DNA of 64,000 nt from an uncultured Bacteroidota bacterium (GTDB lineage: Bacteria; Bacteroidota; Bacteroidia; Chitinophagales; Chitinophagaceae). Of the stretch, positions 53,186-60,805 are shown one piece after another (the stretch's first letter is position 1; each line of letters begins with the position of its first letter). The notes under the pieces were generated by a model. It ran no database searches, was not told the origin of the DNA, and saw only the letters and a program-made list of their open reading frames with translations. A program made the translations under genes and the position numbers. The stretch covers positions 62,001 through 126,000 of the forward strand of contig CAIMDZ010000113.1 of the NCBI GenBank assembly GCA_903839875.1, written 5' to 3'.

Positions 53186-53839
53186 TCACAACCCGAACAT
53201 AACCCCTACACTCAGGTCTGCCTCAGGTAACGTATCATTGTCATCAACAGTGGTTGCATTTGCACCTTGGCCTTTTGATCCACTCAAAAATCCCAGATCC
53301 AGTTTTATAGCCGTATGTTCCGACAATCCTATATTGAAACTCCCATCCCCTTCAGCTGCATTATTTATTTTTGCTAACTCAGGAGATTGATTAATAGGTA
53401 TGGAACTCCTGAAACTGATTTTGGAAAACAGCCCCTCGTTTAATCTTAAACCTGTTAAATAACAGGAGCAGGTTACCGGTTGCAGCTTTGAGTATTTTTC
53501 AAATAGTGTAGGTATACATCCTTGCGGTATGCTAAGTAATGGCGCAAAAAATCTTTTTCTTTTAGTGGTTTTCTCTGCGGTATTTCCCTGCATTTTCATT
53601 CCTTTCTGCATCATTCTTATACCGGCATCATTAACTGAACCTGCTGAATGCTTTACTACGTTTGAAGTGAACGGATGACCGGAATGATTGTACTTTACCG
53701 TTGTTTTTATTGTACAACCCGGATCTTTATCCGCACATGAAAAAATACATGATTTTATCATCGTCTGCTTATCTTCCTGTGCCATAGAGTGACTAATCAT
53801 CATCAGTCCGATACCTATTGTAAATAATGCCTTTTTCAT
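53186..53839 (-). CDS. Secreted protein of unknown function
   Basis: The 217-residue product starts at 53839 with a signal peptide (MKKALFTIGIGLMMISHSMA|Q). An upstream ATG at 53860 would add seven residues. The first half has pairs of cysteines (SCIFSCADKDPGC) and a basic linker. The second half ('GLRLNEGLFSKISFRSSIPI', 'GSFNIGLSEHTAIKLDLGFL', 'ADLSVGVMFGL') ends in a C-terminal aromatic/hydrophobic strand typical of small outer-membrane beta-barrels. No family is recognised. Confidence 0.6.
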   Translation of the reverse strand: MKKALFTIGIGLMMISHSMAQEDKQTMIKSCIFSCADKDPGCTIKTTVKYNHSGHPFTSNVVKHSAGSVNDAGIRMMQKGMKMQGNTAEKTTKRKRFFAPLLSIPQGCIPTLFEKYSKLQPVTCSCYLTGLRLNEGLFSKISFRSSIPINQSPELAKINNAAEGDGSFNIGLSEHTAIKLDLGFLSGSKGQGANATTVDDNDTLPEADLSVGVMFGL

Positions 53840-53930
53840 CCTCAAGCCCGTTAATTCCACCTAGTCCCAGTAAATACCGTGCCTGCAATTATTCCATCTG
53901 TTTCATTTCACCATATTTTAACGCACCATT

Positions 53931-53989
53931 TGTCATCATGAGCCTGTCGAATGGCAACCTGTCATCGTGAGCCCCGCCGAACGACAACC
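53931..53989. repeat. Direct repeat of TGTCATCRTGAGCC..CGAAnGRCAACC
   Basis: Two ~29-bp units (53931-53959 and 53960-53989) stand head to tail: TGTCATCATGAGCCTGTCGA and TGTCATCGTGAGCCCCGCCG with similar ends. A third, diverged unit is at 55723-55751 inside the NHL gene. Confidence 0.65.
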
Positions 53990-53990
53990 A

Positions 53991-54045
53991 ATCAACTTAT
54001 CAACCTATCAACATATCAACCTATCAACTAATCAACCTATCACCT
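53991..54045. repeat. ATCAACNTATCAAC tandem words
   Basis: Five to six copies of ATCAAC(C/T)TATCAAC-type words run up to the -7 box of the 54057 gene. They occupy the place where a -33 element would be. Confidence 0.65.
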
Positions 54046-54052
54046 AACTTTG
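54045..54052 (+). promoter_or_regulatory. -7 box (TAACTTTG) directly before the start codon
   Basis: It is a perfect -7 match; the ATG at 54057 follows after four bases, which is about where transcription should begin. This predicts a leaderless mRNA. Confidence 0.65.
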
Positions 54053-54056
54053 CATC

Positions 54057-54362
54057 ATGAAAGAAATGGATACCGTAACAGAAGTAATCAATCATCTGCG
54101 AAAGGAAGGATATGTAGAAGACTTCAACCTGCAGCAGAACTGTCTGCAATGCCGCGACGGGCATTACAGCGTATTCCACAATGAATTTGTGATAGATAAA
54201 GTGTACCGCTTTGAAGGCAACACCGATCCCGCCGATGAAGCCACGGTCTATACCATATCCTGCCCCAAGTACGATATAAAGGGTGTCCTTGTTAATGGCG
54301 CCGGCATATACACAGACGCAATGACCGATGAAATGCTGGAGTCACTGAAGATAAGAAGGTAG
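54057..54362 (+). CDS. Small conserved Bacteroidota protein (often mislabelled PRPP synthetase)
   Basis: The 101-residue soluble protein reads 'DTVTEVINHLRKEGYVEDFN', 'QNCLQCRDGHYSVFHNEFVI', 'VYRFEGNTDPADEATVYTIS' and ends 'GVLVNGAGIYTDAMTDEML'. I recall this as a widespread Bacteroidota family that databases sometimes label phosphoribosylpyrophosphate synthetase; it lacks any PRPP-synthetase motif, so that name should be ignored. Real function is unknown. There is no Shine-Dalgarno sequence. The -7 box ends four bases ahead of the ATG. MDTVT three codons later is an alternative start. Confidence 0.8.
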   Translation: MKEMDTVTEVINHLRKEGYVEDFNLQQNCLQCRDGHYSVFHNEFVIDKVYRFEGNTDPADEATVYTISCPKYDIKGVLVNGAGIYTDAMTDEMLESLKIRR

Positions 54363-54384
54363 ATAAATATCGCCGTAATTGATG

Positions 54385-54438
54385 CCCCACCAACAACCAC
54401 CTGCAGAACAACTCGCGCGTAAATAACCTCTCGTTTGG
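54385..54438. repeat. ~75-bp palindromic dispersed repeat, partial copy 4
   Basis: CCCCACCAACAACCACCTGC, then CAACTCGCGCGTAAATAACC and TCTCGTTTGG correspond to the right half of the 13251-13326 repeat. Confidence 0.45.
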
Positions 54439-54613
54439 AAACCTATACATCATTGTCGCATTTTTCTATTTTTTTGCACACCTTACATTTGATAATCAAT
54501 CGTTTATCATAAATCATTGTCGCATTGATGTCGTATCTTGTTATATTCCTTTTTTTGACCCAGGTTGCAGTGTTTGCGAGGATAGATGTGCCAGAGACAT
54601 CAAATTAGTTGAA

Positions 54614-54763
54614 TTATAATTCATAACTGTTCTAGTTGTGTAAAAATTTCCGGATAAAAAAAAGTGGGTTCAATAACTTTTCATTGATTTTCAATAAGTT
54701 GTATCTCAAGCAATTTCCGGTTTCTTTCCGGTTTCTTCCGGGAGCGGAAGTGCGACCGGAAGT
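54614..54763. repeat. 150-bp direct repeat with TTCCGG words, copy 1
   Basis: It starts TTATAATTCATAACT, continues AAAAATTTCCGGATAAAAAA, CTTTTCATTGATTTTCAAT, and ends in a run of TTTCCGG words followed by GCGGAAGTGCGACCGGAAGT. Copy 2 is at 54941-55095. Confidence 0.85.
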
Positions 54764-54940
54764 ATTATGTATACCGTAAATAAACATGTTGGTGCTTGTT
54801 TGTCCGGCGCGAGAGAGGCGGCCGCAAGGGCGCGCCCCTACATGACCATTGTTATCTGTCCTGTGCGAGTGGGGCGTATACATGGGTACCGCGCCCCTAT
54901 ATTATCTGTGCCGGGCCGACGAAAATATCAAATTATGTTA

Positions 54941-55095
54941 TTTATAATTCATAACTATGGTGGTTTTGTAAAAATTTCCGGATAAAAAAAAGTTTGTGGG
55001 TTCAGTAACTTTTCATTGATTTTCAATCAATTGTATCTCAGACAATTTCCGGTTTCTTTCCGGTTTCTTCCGGAAGCGGAAGTGCGACCGGAAGT
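54941..55095. repeat. 150-bp direct repeat with TTCCGG words, copy 2
   Basis: It is colinear with 54614-54763 with few changes; the main difference is a TTTG insertion after AAAAAAAAG. The two copies flank 177 bp of GC-richer DNA. Confidence 0.85.
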
Positions 55096-55629
55096 TCATT
55101 TATATATATCATTAATTAATAATTCTATTTCACAAAAGAATAAATCTTCAACGCCATCCTTATGAATCAGGCTTTTTTTGTTCGTGGGTGAACAAATGTA
55201 AGACACAAATTTTAAATTACCAAATATATCTTACATGATAGTGCGGTTTTCTGGCTATGATAAAAAGTTGTTTTGGTGATAAGTTATTGAGGGGTATTTG
55301 TTTAGATACTATGAAGTGGGGGGAAAAGCGGAAGTACTTTTGTCTGAACCGCTGATTAAGTTGATTTAATTGATTTCGCTGGATGTGTTTAACAGTAAAT
55401 AACATGTCATCACCCTCCCGATAGCCATCGGGATTGGGTGAAAGGTTTGTCCCAGGGGGATCGGATAGTGTTTGAGTATTTCTCACCACACGCACCCTCC
55501 CGAAAAAAATCGGGACAGGCTGTCAGGTGGTGCAACTTACCCGCGAGTGCAACCTGTTATGGAGACATAGCACTTAACGAAACACCCGTCTGACACCCTT
55601 GAAGGTGTGCTGACGGGGTTTCTACCAGC

Positions 55630-57009
55630 TCATTCCTTTATTATTCTGCCGGTGGAAATAGCACCACCATTCTGAACTACTTTATACAAATACACTCCCT
55701 GCGAAAGGCTACTTATATTTAATGTCATCGTGAGCTTGCCGAACGGTTGTTTTTGACTGCTTAGATTTTTTGTAATTACCAGCCTGCCCATAATATCTAT
55801 TATTTGCATTATAGCTTCTTCGTTATTGGGGAGCTTGTATTCAATTGTTAGTACATTTGTTGCAGGGTTGGGGTATACCCTGACTTGAGATGTTGAGACA
55901 TTTTGTGACGGCACATCAAGTTGTGGGTTGTATACAATTCGGATTCTATTGTTTTCGTAGTCTGCAATATAGACAGAACCGAAAGTATCAAGGAAAACAT
56001 CTGCACATCTAAGCTTAGCGGCAGTGGCAGGCCCTCCATCTCCGGAAAACCCCCTTGTGCCTGTGCCTGCGATAAGTGATATAATGCCTGAAACGGCATC
56101 AATTTTCCTAATAGTACCGTTGCCATATTCCGCGAGGAAAATATTGCCGTGCTTGTCAAAACAAATTCCCGACGGCTGATTTATTTTGGCGTTTGTTGCT
56201 GCACTATCATTTCCAGAATAACCTGATACACCGTTGCCTGCAATAGTGGTTATTATTCCGGTGTTTTTATTAACCTTTCGAACCCTATGATTCCACTGGT
56301 CACAAATAAAAACATTTCCTGAATCATCAGCAGCTACCTGTATTGCGCCATTTATTTCAGCACTAATAGCAGGTATACCATCGCCATTGTACGCGGCAGT
56401 TCCATTTCCCGCTATAGTAGAGATAATTCCGCTTACTATATCAATTTTTCTTACCTTATTGTTGTCATAATCGGCAATATAGATATTGCCTGTATTGTCT
56501 AAACAAACGCCTACTGGTCCGCTCAATTCCGCGTTTGTAGCCATGCCGCCATCACCACTGCTGCCGATTACTCCGGTACCAGCTACCGTGGTAATCAATC
56601 CCGACGAAGTTGTTATCTTTCGTATTCTGTTATTTAATCCATCAGCAATGTAAACATTACCGGAAGTATCTGTGTAAACATCGCAGGGAGCATTTAGCTT
56701 TGCATCCGTCGCCGGTATATTATCTCCGTTATACCCCGCAATGCCATTTCCTGCGACGGTTGTTATAATACCTGTTGCCCCGTCGATTCTCCTAATTCGC
56801 TGGTTAACCCCATCGGCTAAAAAAATATTGCCATCCCTGTCAAGGCAGACACTGGTCGGATAGTATAGCTTTGCATTTGTCGCCGGCCCACCATCTCCAC
56901 CAAAGCTTCCGGCACCCGTACCTGCAATGGTTGTAATAATAGCTACCTGCGCCTGCGAACAAACGCAGGCACAGGTAAATAATAATAGTATGATTGTCCT
57001 CTTTATCAT
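55630..57009 (-). CDS. NHL-repeat protein with T9SS type A tail
   Basis: The 459-residue cargo has a signal peptide (IILLLFTCACVCSQA). Six NHL repeats follow, each with 'TxAGxGxxGxxGDGxxATxAxL' and then 'P.GVCLDxxGNIYIADxxNxRIRKI', making a six-bladed propeller (residues ~25-365). A type A sorting domain from ~378 ends 'VRVYPNPATNVLTIEYKLPN', 'IMQIIDIMGRLVIT', 'LSQGVYLYKVVQN'. Inside the tail, 'KQPFGKLTMTLN' is encoded by a copy of a dispersed repeat (55723-55751). A binding or surface scaffold role is likely. A -7 box lies 11 bases upstream. Confidence 0.92.
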   Translation of the reverse strand: MIKRTIILLLFTCACVCSQAQVAIITTIAGTGAGSFGGDGGPATNAKLYYPTSVCLDRDGNIFLADGVNQRIRRIDGATGIITTVAGNGIAGYNGDNIPATDAKLNAPCDVYTDTSGNVYIADGLNNRIRKITTSSGLITTVAGTGVIGSSGDGGMATNAELSGPVGVCLDNTGNIYIADYDNNKVRKIDIVSGIISTIAGNGTAAYNGDGIPAISAEINGAIQVAADDSGNVFICDQWNHRVRKVNKNTGIITTIAGNGVSGYSGNDSAATNAKINQPSGICFDKHGNIFLAEYGNGTIRKIDAVSGIISLIAGTGTRGFSGDGGPATAAKLRCADVFLDTFGSVYIADYENNRIRIVYNPQLDVPSQNVSTSQVRVYPNPATNVLTIEYKLPNNEEAIMQIIDIMGRLVITKNLSSQKQPFGKLTMTLNISSLSQGVYLYKVVQNGGAISTGRIIKE

Positions 57010-57019
57010 CGGCTTATTA

Positions 57020-57027
57020 CAAATTTA
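57020..57027 (-). promoter_or_regulatory. -7 box (TAAATTTG) for the NHL gene
   Basis: It is a perfect -7 match on the minus strand. The ATG at 57009 is 11 bases from the box, so the leader would be only about five bases. Confidence 0.6.
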
Positions 57028-57210
57028 AACCTAAATATCCGGTTTTTTCTGTCCGTTATCTCTAATGAGTATATGCCTGACGGATAATTTGCTACACTCA
57101 AATTGGCATATGCACTGAAGAATAATAACTGATCGCGGTAGATGCTTCAGCCAGGTATTATTCGCCCCATAAAAATGAAAAAAATGATTGCTTATGCCCA
57201 GTGAAGCCCC

Positions 57211-57569
57211 AATGTCATTAACTTAAGACATCTAACACCCCCCTATGTCCCCCTTCAAAGCAGGGCTGTTGCATTCTCTAAGGCCATCTCACTCGTCAAG
57301 GGCGATTCGAGTTGTCCGGCGCGTGTTTACATCCCCCTGCCCCCTTCGCCAACGCACAAGGCCAACGCTAAAAGGGGGATTAAGTCCGAATATGCCATTT
57401 AAATTTGACGCTTTATTCAACTTTGCTGCCATTACTATGGTATCCTTTTCGTGTTTTTCTTATGTTGACCATAGAATGCAACAGCCCTGCTTCAAAAGGG
57501 GATTACATCCGGTTCAACCATTTAGCTAAATAGCTTGACTTAGCTTTTTATCCTTAAGTTAATGACATT
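57211..57569. mobile_element. MITE-like element, family B, long form with nested element
   Basis: The 359-bp element is bounded by perfect 17-bp inverted repeats AATGTCATTAACTTAAG (57211-57227) and CTTAAGTTAATGACATT (57553-57569). The ends match the 12423-12553 element except at one or two positions. The interior is dominated by a second inverted-repeat element (57258-57492). It contains no transposase. It lies between the NHL gene and the PKD/T9SS-B gene; the remaining bases of that gap show nothing. Confidence 0.75.
57258..57492. mobile_element. Nested inverted-repeat element (IS-end remnant)
   Basis: AAGCAGGGCTGTTGCATTCT (57258-57277) is matched perfectly in inverse by AGAATGCAACAGCCCTGCTT (57473-57492), with further imperfect pairing outside. 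The 235-bp unit has no coding capacity. GGGCTGTTGCA-type ends remind me of IS5/IS1182-like elements, so it may be an internally deleted IS. Confidence 0.7.
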
Positions 57570-57704
57570 TGGTGATGCGCCTGCATGAGGCACTGATTAT
57601 CATCAGTCGGGGTTTGGCACCATTTTTATAATTTTATTTTCCCATATACTTCTGCAACACATTTACCGTTATTAATGAAATAAACTTCCCAAAAAGGATG
57701 GTGC

Positions 57705-59630
57705 ATGAAAACCTTACCCTCATTTCTGCTGAAAAATATTTTCCTGCTGCTGCTGGTCTTGCCCGCTGAGAGGGTATCTGCAACACATATTGTAGGCGGG
57801 GAAATTACTTATAAATTCCTGGGCACGGTACCCGCAGGCAATAAGTACCAGATAAGCCTTTCCATTTACGAAGATTGCCTGAACGGCAGCCCCGGCGCCA
57901 TCGCCAGCGATAACCTTGCATGGCTTACCGTAAATGACGGGTTGGGAAATTTTGTTGCTTTCGACTCTGCCAGGTATACCTCTGTAGTACTTATCCCTGC
58001 GAATTTCAGTAATGCATGCGTATCCAATATTCCGCAGACATGCCTGCAACGAAAAGACTTTGTACACGATTTTGTACTGCCGCCTAATGCCTCCGGGTAT
58101 TTTATCACTTACCAGCGCTGCTGCAGGAATGCCGCCATTGTAAACATAAAGGACCCTGCAAATATAGGCACAGCGCTGTTCTGCAACATCCCACCGGTAG
58201 CTGTGGTGGCAAATAACAACAGCGCTGTATTTACCAATTTTCCGCCCCAGATCATTTGTGTGAATAACCCCCTGGTATATAATCACTCTGCCACCGATGC
58301 CGATGGAGATTCGCTTACTTATGAACTATGCAACAGTTATATGTGCCTTAATGGCGGCAATATTGATACACAGCCATTCCTACCTCCTTATATGCCTGTA
58401 TCCTATATCAGCCCTTATACCTTCAGCTTCCCGATGACGGCTTACCCACTCCTGCAGATAGACCCCAGAACAGGAATCATGTCAGGTACGCCAAACCGTA
58501 CCGGCCGGTACCTGGTTACCGTTTGCTGCAATGAATGGCGAAACGGCATTCTGATATCTACCATAAAAAGGGAATTCCAGTTTGTTGTTACCAGTTGCTC
58601 AAAACTGGTAATTGCCGACATACCGGTGCTTACCTCTTATCCCAATACCTTTGAGTTGAATTGCAAGGACCACTCCATCCATTTTATTAACAGCAGCATC
58701 GGCGGATATGCCTACCATTGGGATTTCGGAACGCACAACACAAAAGATACTTCCACCGATTTTGAACCCACCTTCGTTTATCCCGACACCGGCACCTATT
58801 CGGTAAAATTAGTTGCCAACCCCGGCGGCACCTGCCCGGACAGTATTATCAGGCTGGTGAGGATCTATCCCATACTGCATGCGGCATTTACAACAAATAA
58901 TATACAGTGCGCGGGCACAACCATAGATTTTACAGATCAATCCATTGACAGCTTTAAATCAGGCGCAAGCTGGATGTGGTATTTTGGAGATGGCGACAGC
59001 TCATTGCTGCAAAATCCCTCGCACCTTTATCCTTATAGCGGTATTTATGATGTAGTGCTTGCAACCAAAAACACCAGGGATTGCAGGGATACGGCTCTGC
59101 GCCGGGTAGCGGTGGATAATTTCAAACCATTTGCGGGAAATGATACCACTATTGTAAAAGGGGAATATATCAATTTTAATGCCACAGGTGGCACCCAATA
59201 TGTATGGACCCCGCCTGTCTACCTCGAAAGTACCGATTCATACAACCCCATAGGCTATTTCCCCGATCCGGGACAATATACCTACGAGGTTAATGTTACC
59301 AGCCCGTTTGGTTGCGCAGGCACAGATACCATAACGGTAACTGTGGTTAACCAGGCGGCCTTCCTGATGCCAACCGCTTTTACCCCCAATGGCGACGGGC
59401 TGAATGATGTGTTCATGCCCCGGTCGGTGGGCTACAGCAAGCTCAACTATTTCCGGATCTTCAACCGCTGGGGAGAAGAGGTATTTTTTACCACCAGCCT
59501 CGAAACCGGCTGGGACGGTACCTGCCACAACAAAACCGCCGATATAGGCACCTACTACTGGGATATCAGCTATAAAGACAGATTTGGGAAGGATGGGTCA
59601 ATGAAAGGGGATGTGACGCTGGTGAGGTAG
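57705..59630 (+). CDS. PKD-domain protein with T9SS type B (gliding-motility CHU_C) tail
   Basis: The 641-residue secreted protein begins after its signal peptide with 'SATHIVGGEITYKFLG', the classic opening of large Bacteroidota gliding-type proteins. It has cysteine-containing N-terminal domains, then two PKD domains ('YHWDFGTHNTKDTSTDFEPT' and 'WMWYFGDGDSSLLQNPSHLY') and the type B sorting domain at the end ('PTAFTPNGDGLNDVF', 'FRIFNRWGEEVFF', 'GTYYWDISYKDRFG'). Type B tails use a PorP/SprF-like partner, not adjacent here. A purine-rich AAAAAGGATGG lies before the ATG. A decayed copy of its last ~30 codons is at 62901-62990. Confidence 0.93.
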   Translation: MKTLPSFLLKNIFLLLLVLPAERVSATHIVGGEITYKFLGTVPAGNKYQISLSIYEDCLNGSPGAIASDNLAWLTVNDGLGNFVAFDSARYTSVVLIPANFSNACVSNIPQTCLQRKDFVHDFVLPPNASGYFITYQRCCRNAAIVNIKDPANIGTALFCNIPPVAVVANNNSAVFTNFPPQIICVNNPLVYNHSATDADGDSLTYELCNSYMCLNGGNIDTQPFLPPYMPVSYISPYTFSFPMTAYPLLQIDPRTGIMSGTPNRTGRYLVTVCCNEWRNGILISTIKREFQFVVTSCSKLVIADIPVLTSYPNTFELNCKDHSIHFINSSIGGYAYHWDFGTHNTKDTSTDFEPTFVYPDTGTYSVKLVANPGGTCPDSIIRLVRIYPILHAAFTTNNIQCAGTTIDFTDQSIDSFKSGASWMWYFGDGDSSLLQNPSHLYPYSGIYDVVLATKNTRDCRDTALRRVAVDNFKPFAGNDTTIVKGEYINFNATGGTQYVWTPPVYLESTDSYNPIGYFPDPGQYTYEVNVTSPFGCAGTDTITVTVVNQAAFLMPTAFTPNGDGLNDVFMPRSVGYSKLNYFRIFNRWGEEVFFTTSLETGWDGTCHNKTADIGTYYWDISYKDRFGKDGSMKGDVTLVR

Positions 59631-59680
59631 TTTAGTCATAAGTTGTAAGTTCGCGAGTGGGGACGTCACTGAATTAGATG

Positions 59681-59737
59681 AATCCGTAACGCCCGGGGGA
59701 AACCAAACGTAACACACAGATGCATACGTTACGGATT
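59681..59737. other. Inverted repeat AATCCGTAACG...CGTTACGGATT
   Basis: The perfect 11-bp arms (59681-59691 and 59727-59737) are separated by 35 bases. It lies in the 408-base gap after the T9SS-B gene. The same gap holds a hairpin around ATGCGCGCAACGTGCGCAT and the -7 box at 59961-59968, but no gene. Confidence 0.5.
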
Positions 59738-59960
59738 GTAATGGTCGAAGCTCAACTGCAGTGCTAAAAAAGTTCGGGCAGCCGCGCCGAATAATAGCCT
59801 GCTAAATCGTACTTAATTGAACATGTATTGGTTCTCTTGATGGACAACCAGATGCGCGCAACGTGCGCATCCCGACATGTATTATACTTATCTGCAGCTG
59901 CAATGATAATAAACAGACATTACATTGACGGCAATCAATCATGTAGCCTGTTCCCTCTGG

Positions 59961-59968
59961 TAACTTTG
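59961..59968 (+). promoter_or_regulatory. -7 box (TAACTTTG) for the 35-residue-repeat protein
   Basis: It is a perfect -7 match, 34 bases before the ATG at 60003 and 70 before the preferred start at 60039. Confidence 0.55.
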
Positions 59969-60038
59969 GCCTGTAAATTGATCATTAAAAACCATGTAGA
60001 TTATGAAACAGTCAAAAATTATTGCTAACAACATACAC

Positions 60039-60713
60039 ATGAAGACACTGGTCCTCATTTCTTTCTTCACGCTAAGTACCTGTTTGGTTTTTGGACAAAA
60101 GAACTACGCAACCCCAAATGGAGGGTCGGCCAATTTTACTTCAGTTCAAACTTTCGACGCCAATGGCAAGGTTACACGCGGGATACTTGCAAATGATGTA
60201 AATTTATCTACCCCCAACGGCGGGTCGGCCAATTTCATGAAAGGAACGGCTGTAACTTTTAACGCTAACGGAAAAGTTACAACCGGAACTATGGCAAATG
60301 ACGTGAACTTATCTACACCCAATGGAGGGTCGGCCAATTTCATGAAAGGGGGAGTTGTAGTATTTGACAACAACGGAAAAGTTACGCACGGTATCCTTGC
60401 AAATACTGTAAACTTGTCAACGCCCAACGGCGGCTCGGCCAATTTTATGAAAGGAACAGCTGTAACGTATAATAACAACGGAAAAGTTACAACAGGAACT
60501 GTGGCAAATGATGTGAACTTATCTACACCCAATGGCGGATCGGCCAACTTCATGAAAGGAACAGCAGTAACCTATGACAACAATGGTAAAGTTACGACCG
60601 GAACTCTTGCCAATGATGTGAATTTGTCTACACCCAATGGAGGCTCATCCAATTTCAGGAAAGGTACTACTGTAACTTTTGACAATAAAGGAAAGGTAGT
60701 AAGCAGTCATTAA
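60039..60713 (+). CDS. Secreted protein of six 35-residue repeats
   Basis: From the ATG at 60039 the 224-residue product has a signal peptide (MKTLVLISFFTLSTCLVFG|Q), then only repeats. Each unit reads TPNGGSANFMKGTAVTF, then D/N-NNGKVTTGTLANDVNLS, 35 residues (105 bp); the first unit is 33 and the last is truncated at KGKVVSSH. The rhythm of short strands with Gly-Lys-Val turns resembles MORN-like or beta-solenoid repeats ('GKVxxGxLAxDxxLxTPxG'). An ATG at 60003 would add 12 polar residues ahead of the signal. The role is unknown; surface or periplasmic structure is likely. Confidence 0.85.
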   Translation: MKTLVLISFFTLSTCLVFGQKNYATPNGGSANFTSVQTFDANGKVTRGILANDVNLSTPNGGSANFMKGTAVTFNANGKVTTGTMANDVNLSTPNGGSANFMKGGVVVFDNNGKVTHGILANTVNLSTPNGGSANFMKGTAVTYNNNGKVTTGTVANDVNLSTPNGGSANFMKGTAVTYDNNGKVTTGTLANDVNLSTPNGGSSNFRKGTTVTFDNKGKVVSSH

Positions 60714-60805
60714 TAATCTGGTACCCATACCCCGAAAAAGAAGGCGAATGAGCTGCGAATATTGTGTGTGTATTAAAGCCAGTGCTCGACTAAAATACTC
60801 ATAAC

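Larger units (their letters stand above)
54363..55629. other. Repeat-rich intergenic region, no gene
   Basis: Over 1.2 kb I see no gene. It contains the partial palindromic repeat at 54385-54438 and a duplicated 150-bp block (separate entries). The segment between the block copies holds GCAAGGGCGCGCCCCTACAT and a second GCGCCCCTA. Two CCCGAT-type hairpins lie at 55417-55432 and 55498-55515. A 92-codon minus-strand frame at 55217-55495 runs through these repeats and is not credible. Confidence 0.6.

Noticed and set aside
54057-54362. Phosphoribosylpyrophosphate synthetase
   Set aside because: This label is, as I recall, used for homologues, but the protein is only 101 residues and lacks PRPP-binding or ATP-binding motifs.
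55217-55495. 92-codon minus-strand reading frame
   Set aside because: It is made from CCCGAT-type palindromes and low-complexity words; no recognisable protein features.
57211-57569. 94-codon frame inside the family-B element as a transposase
   Set aside because: The translated frame has no DDE-type or HUH-type motif and is far too short; the element is non-coding.
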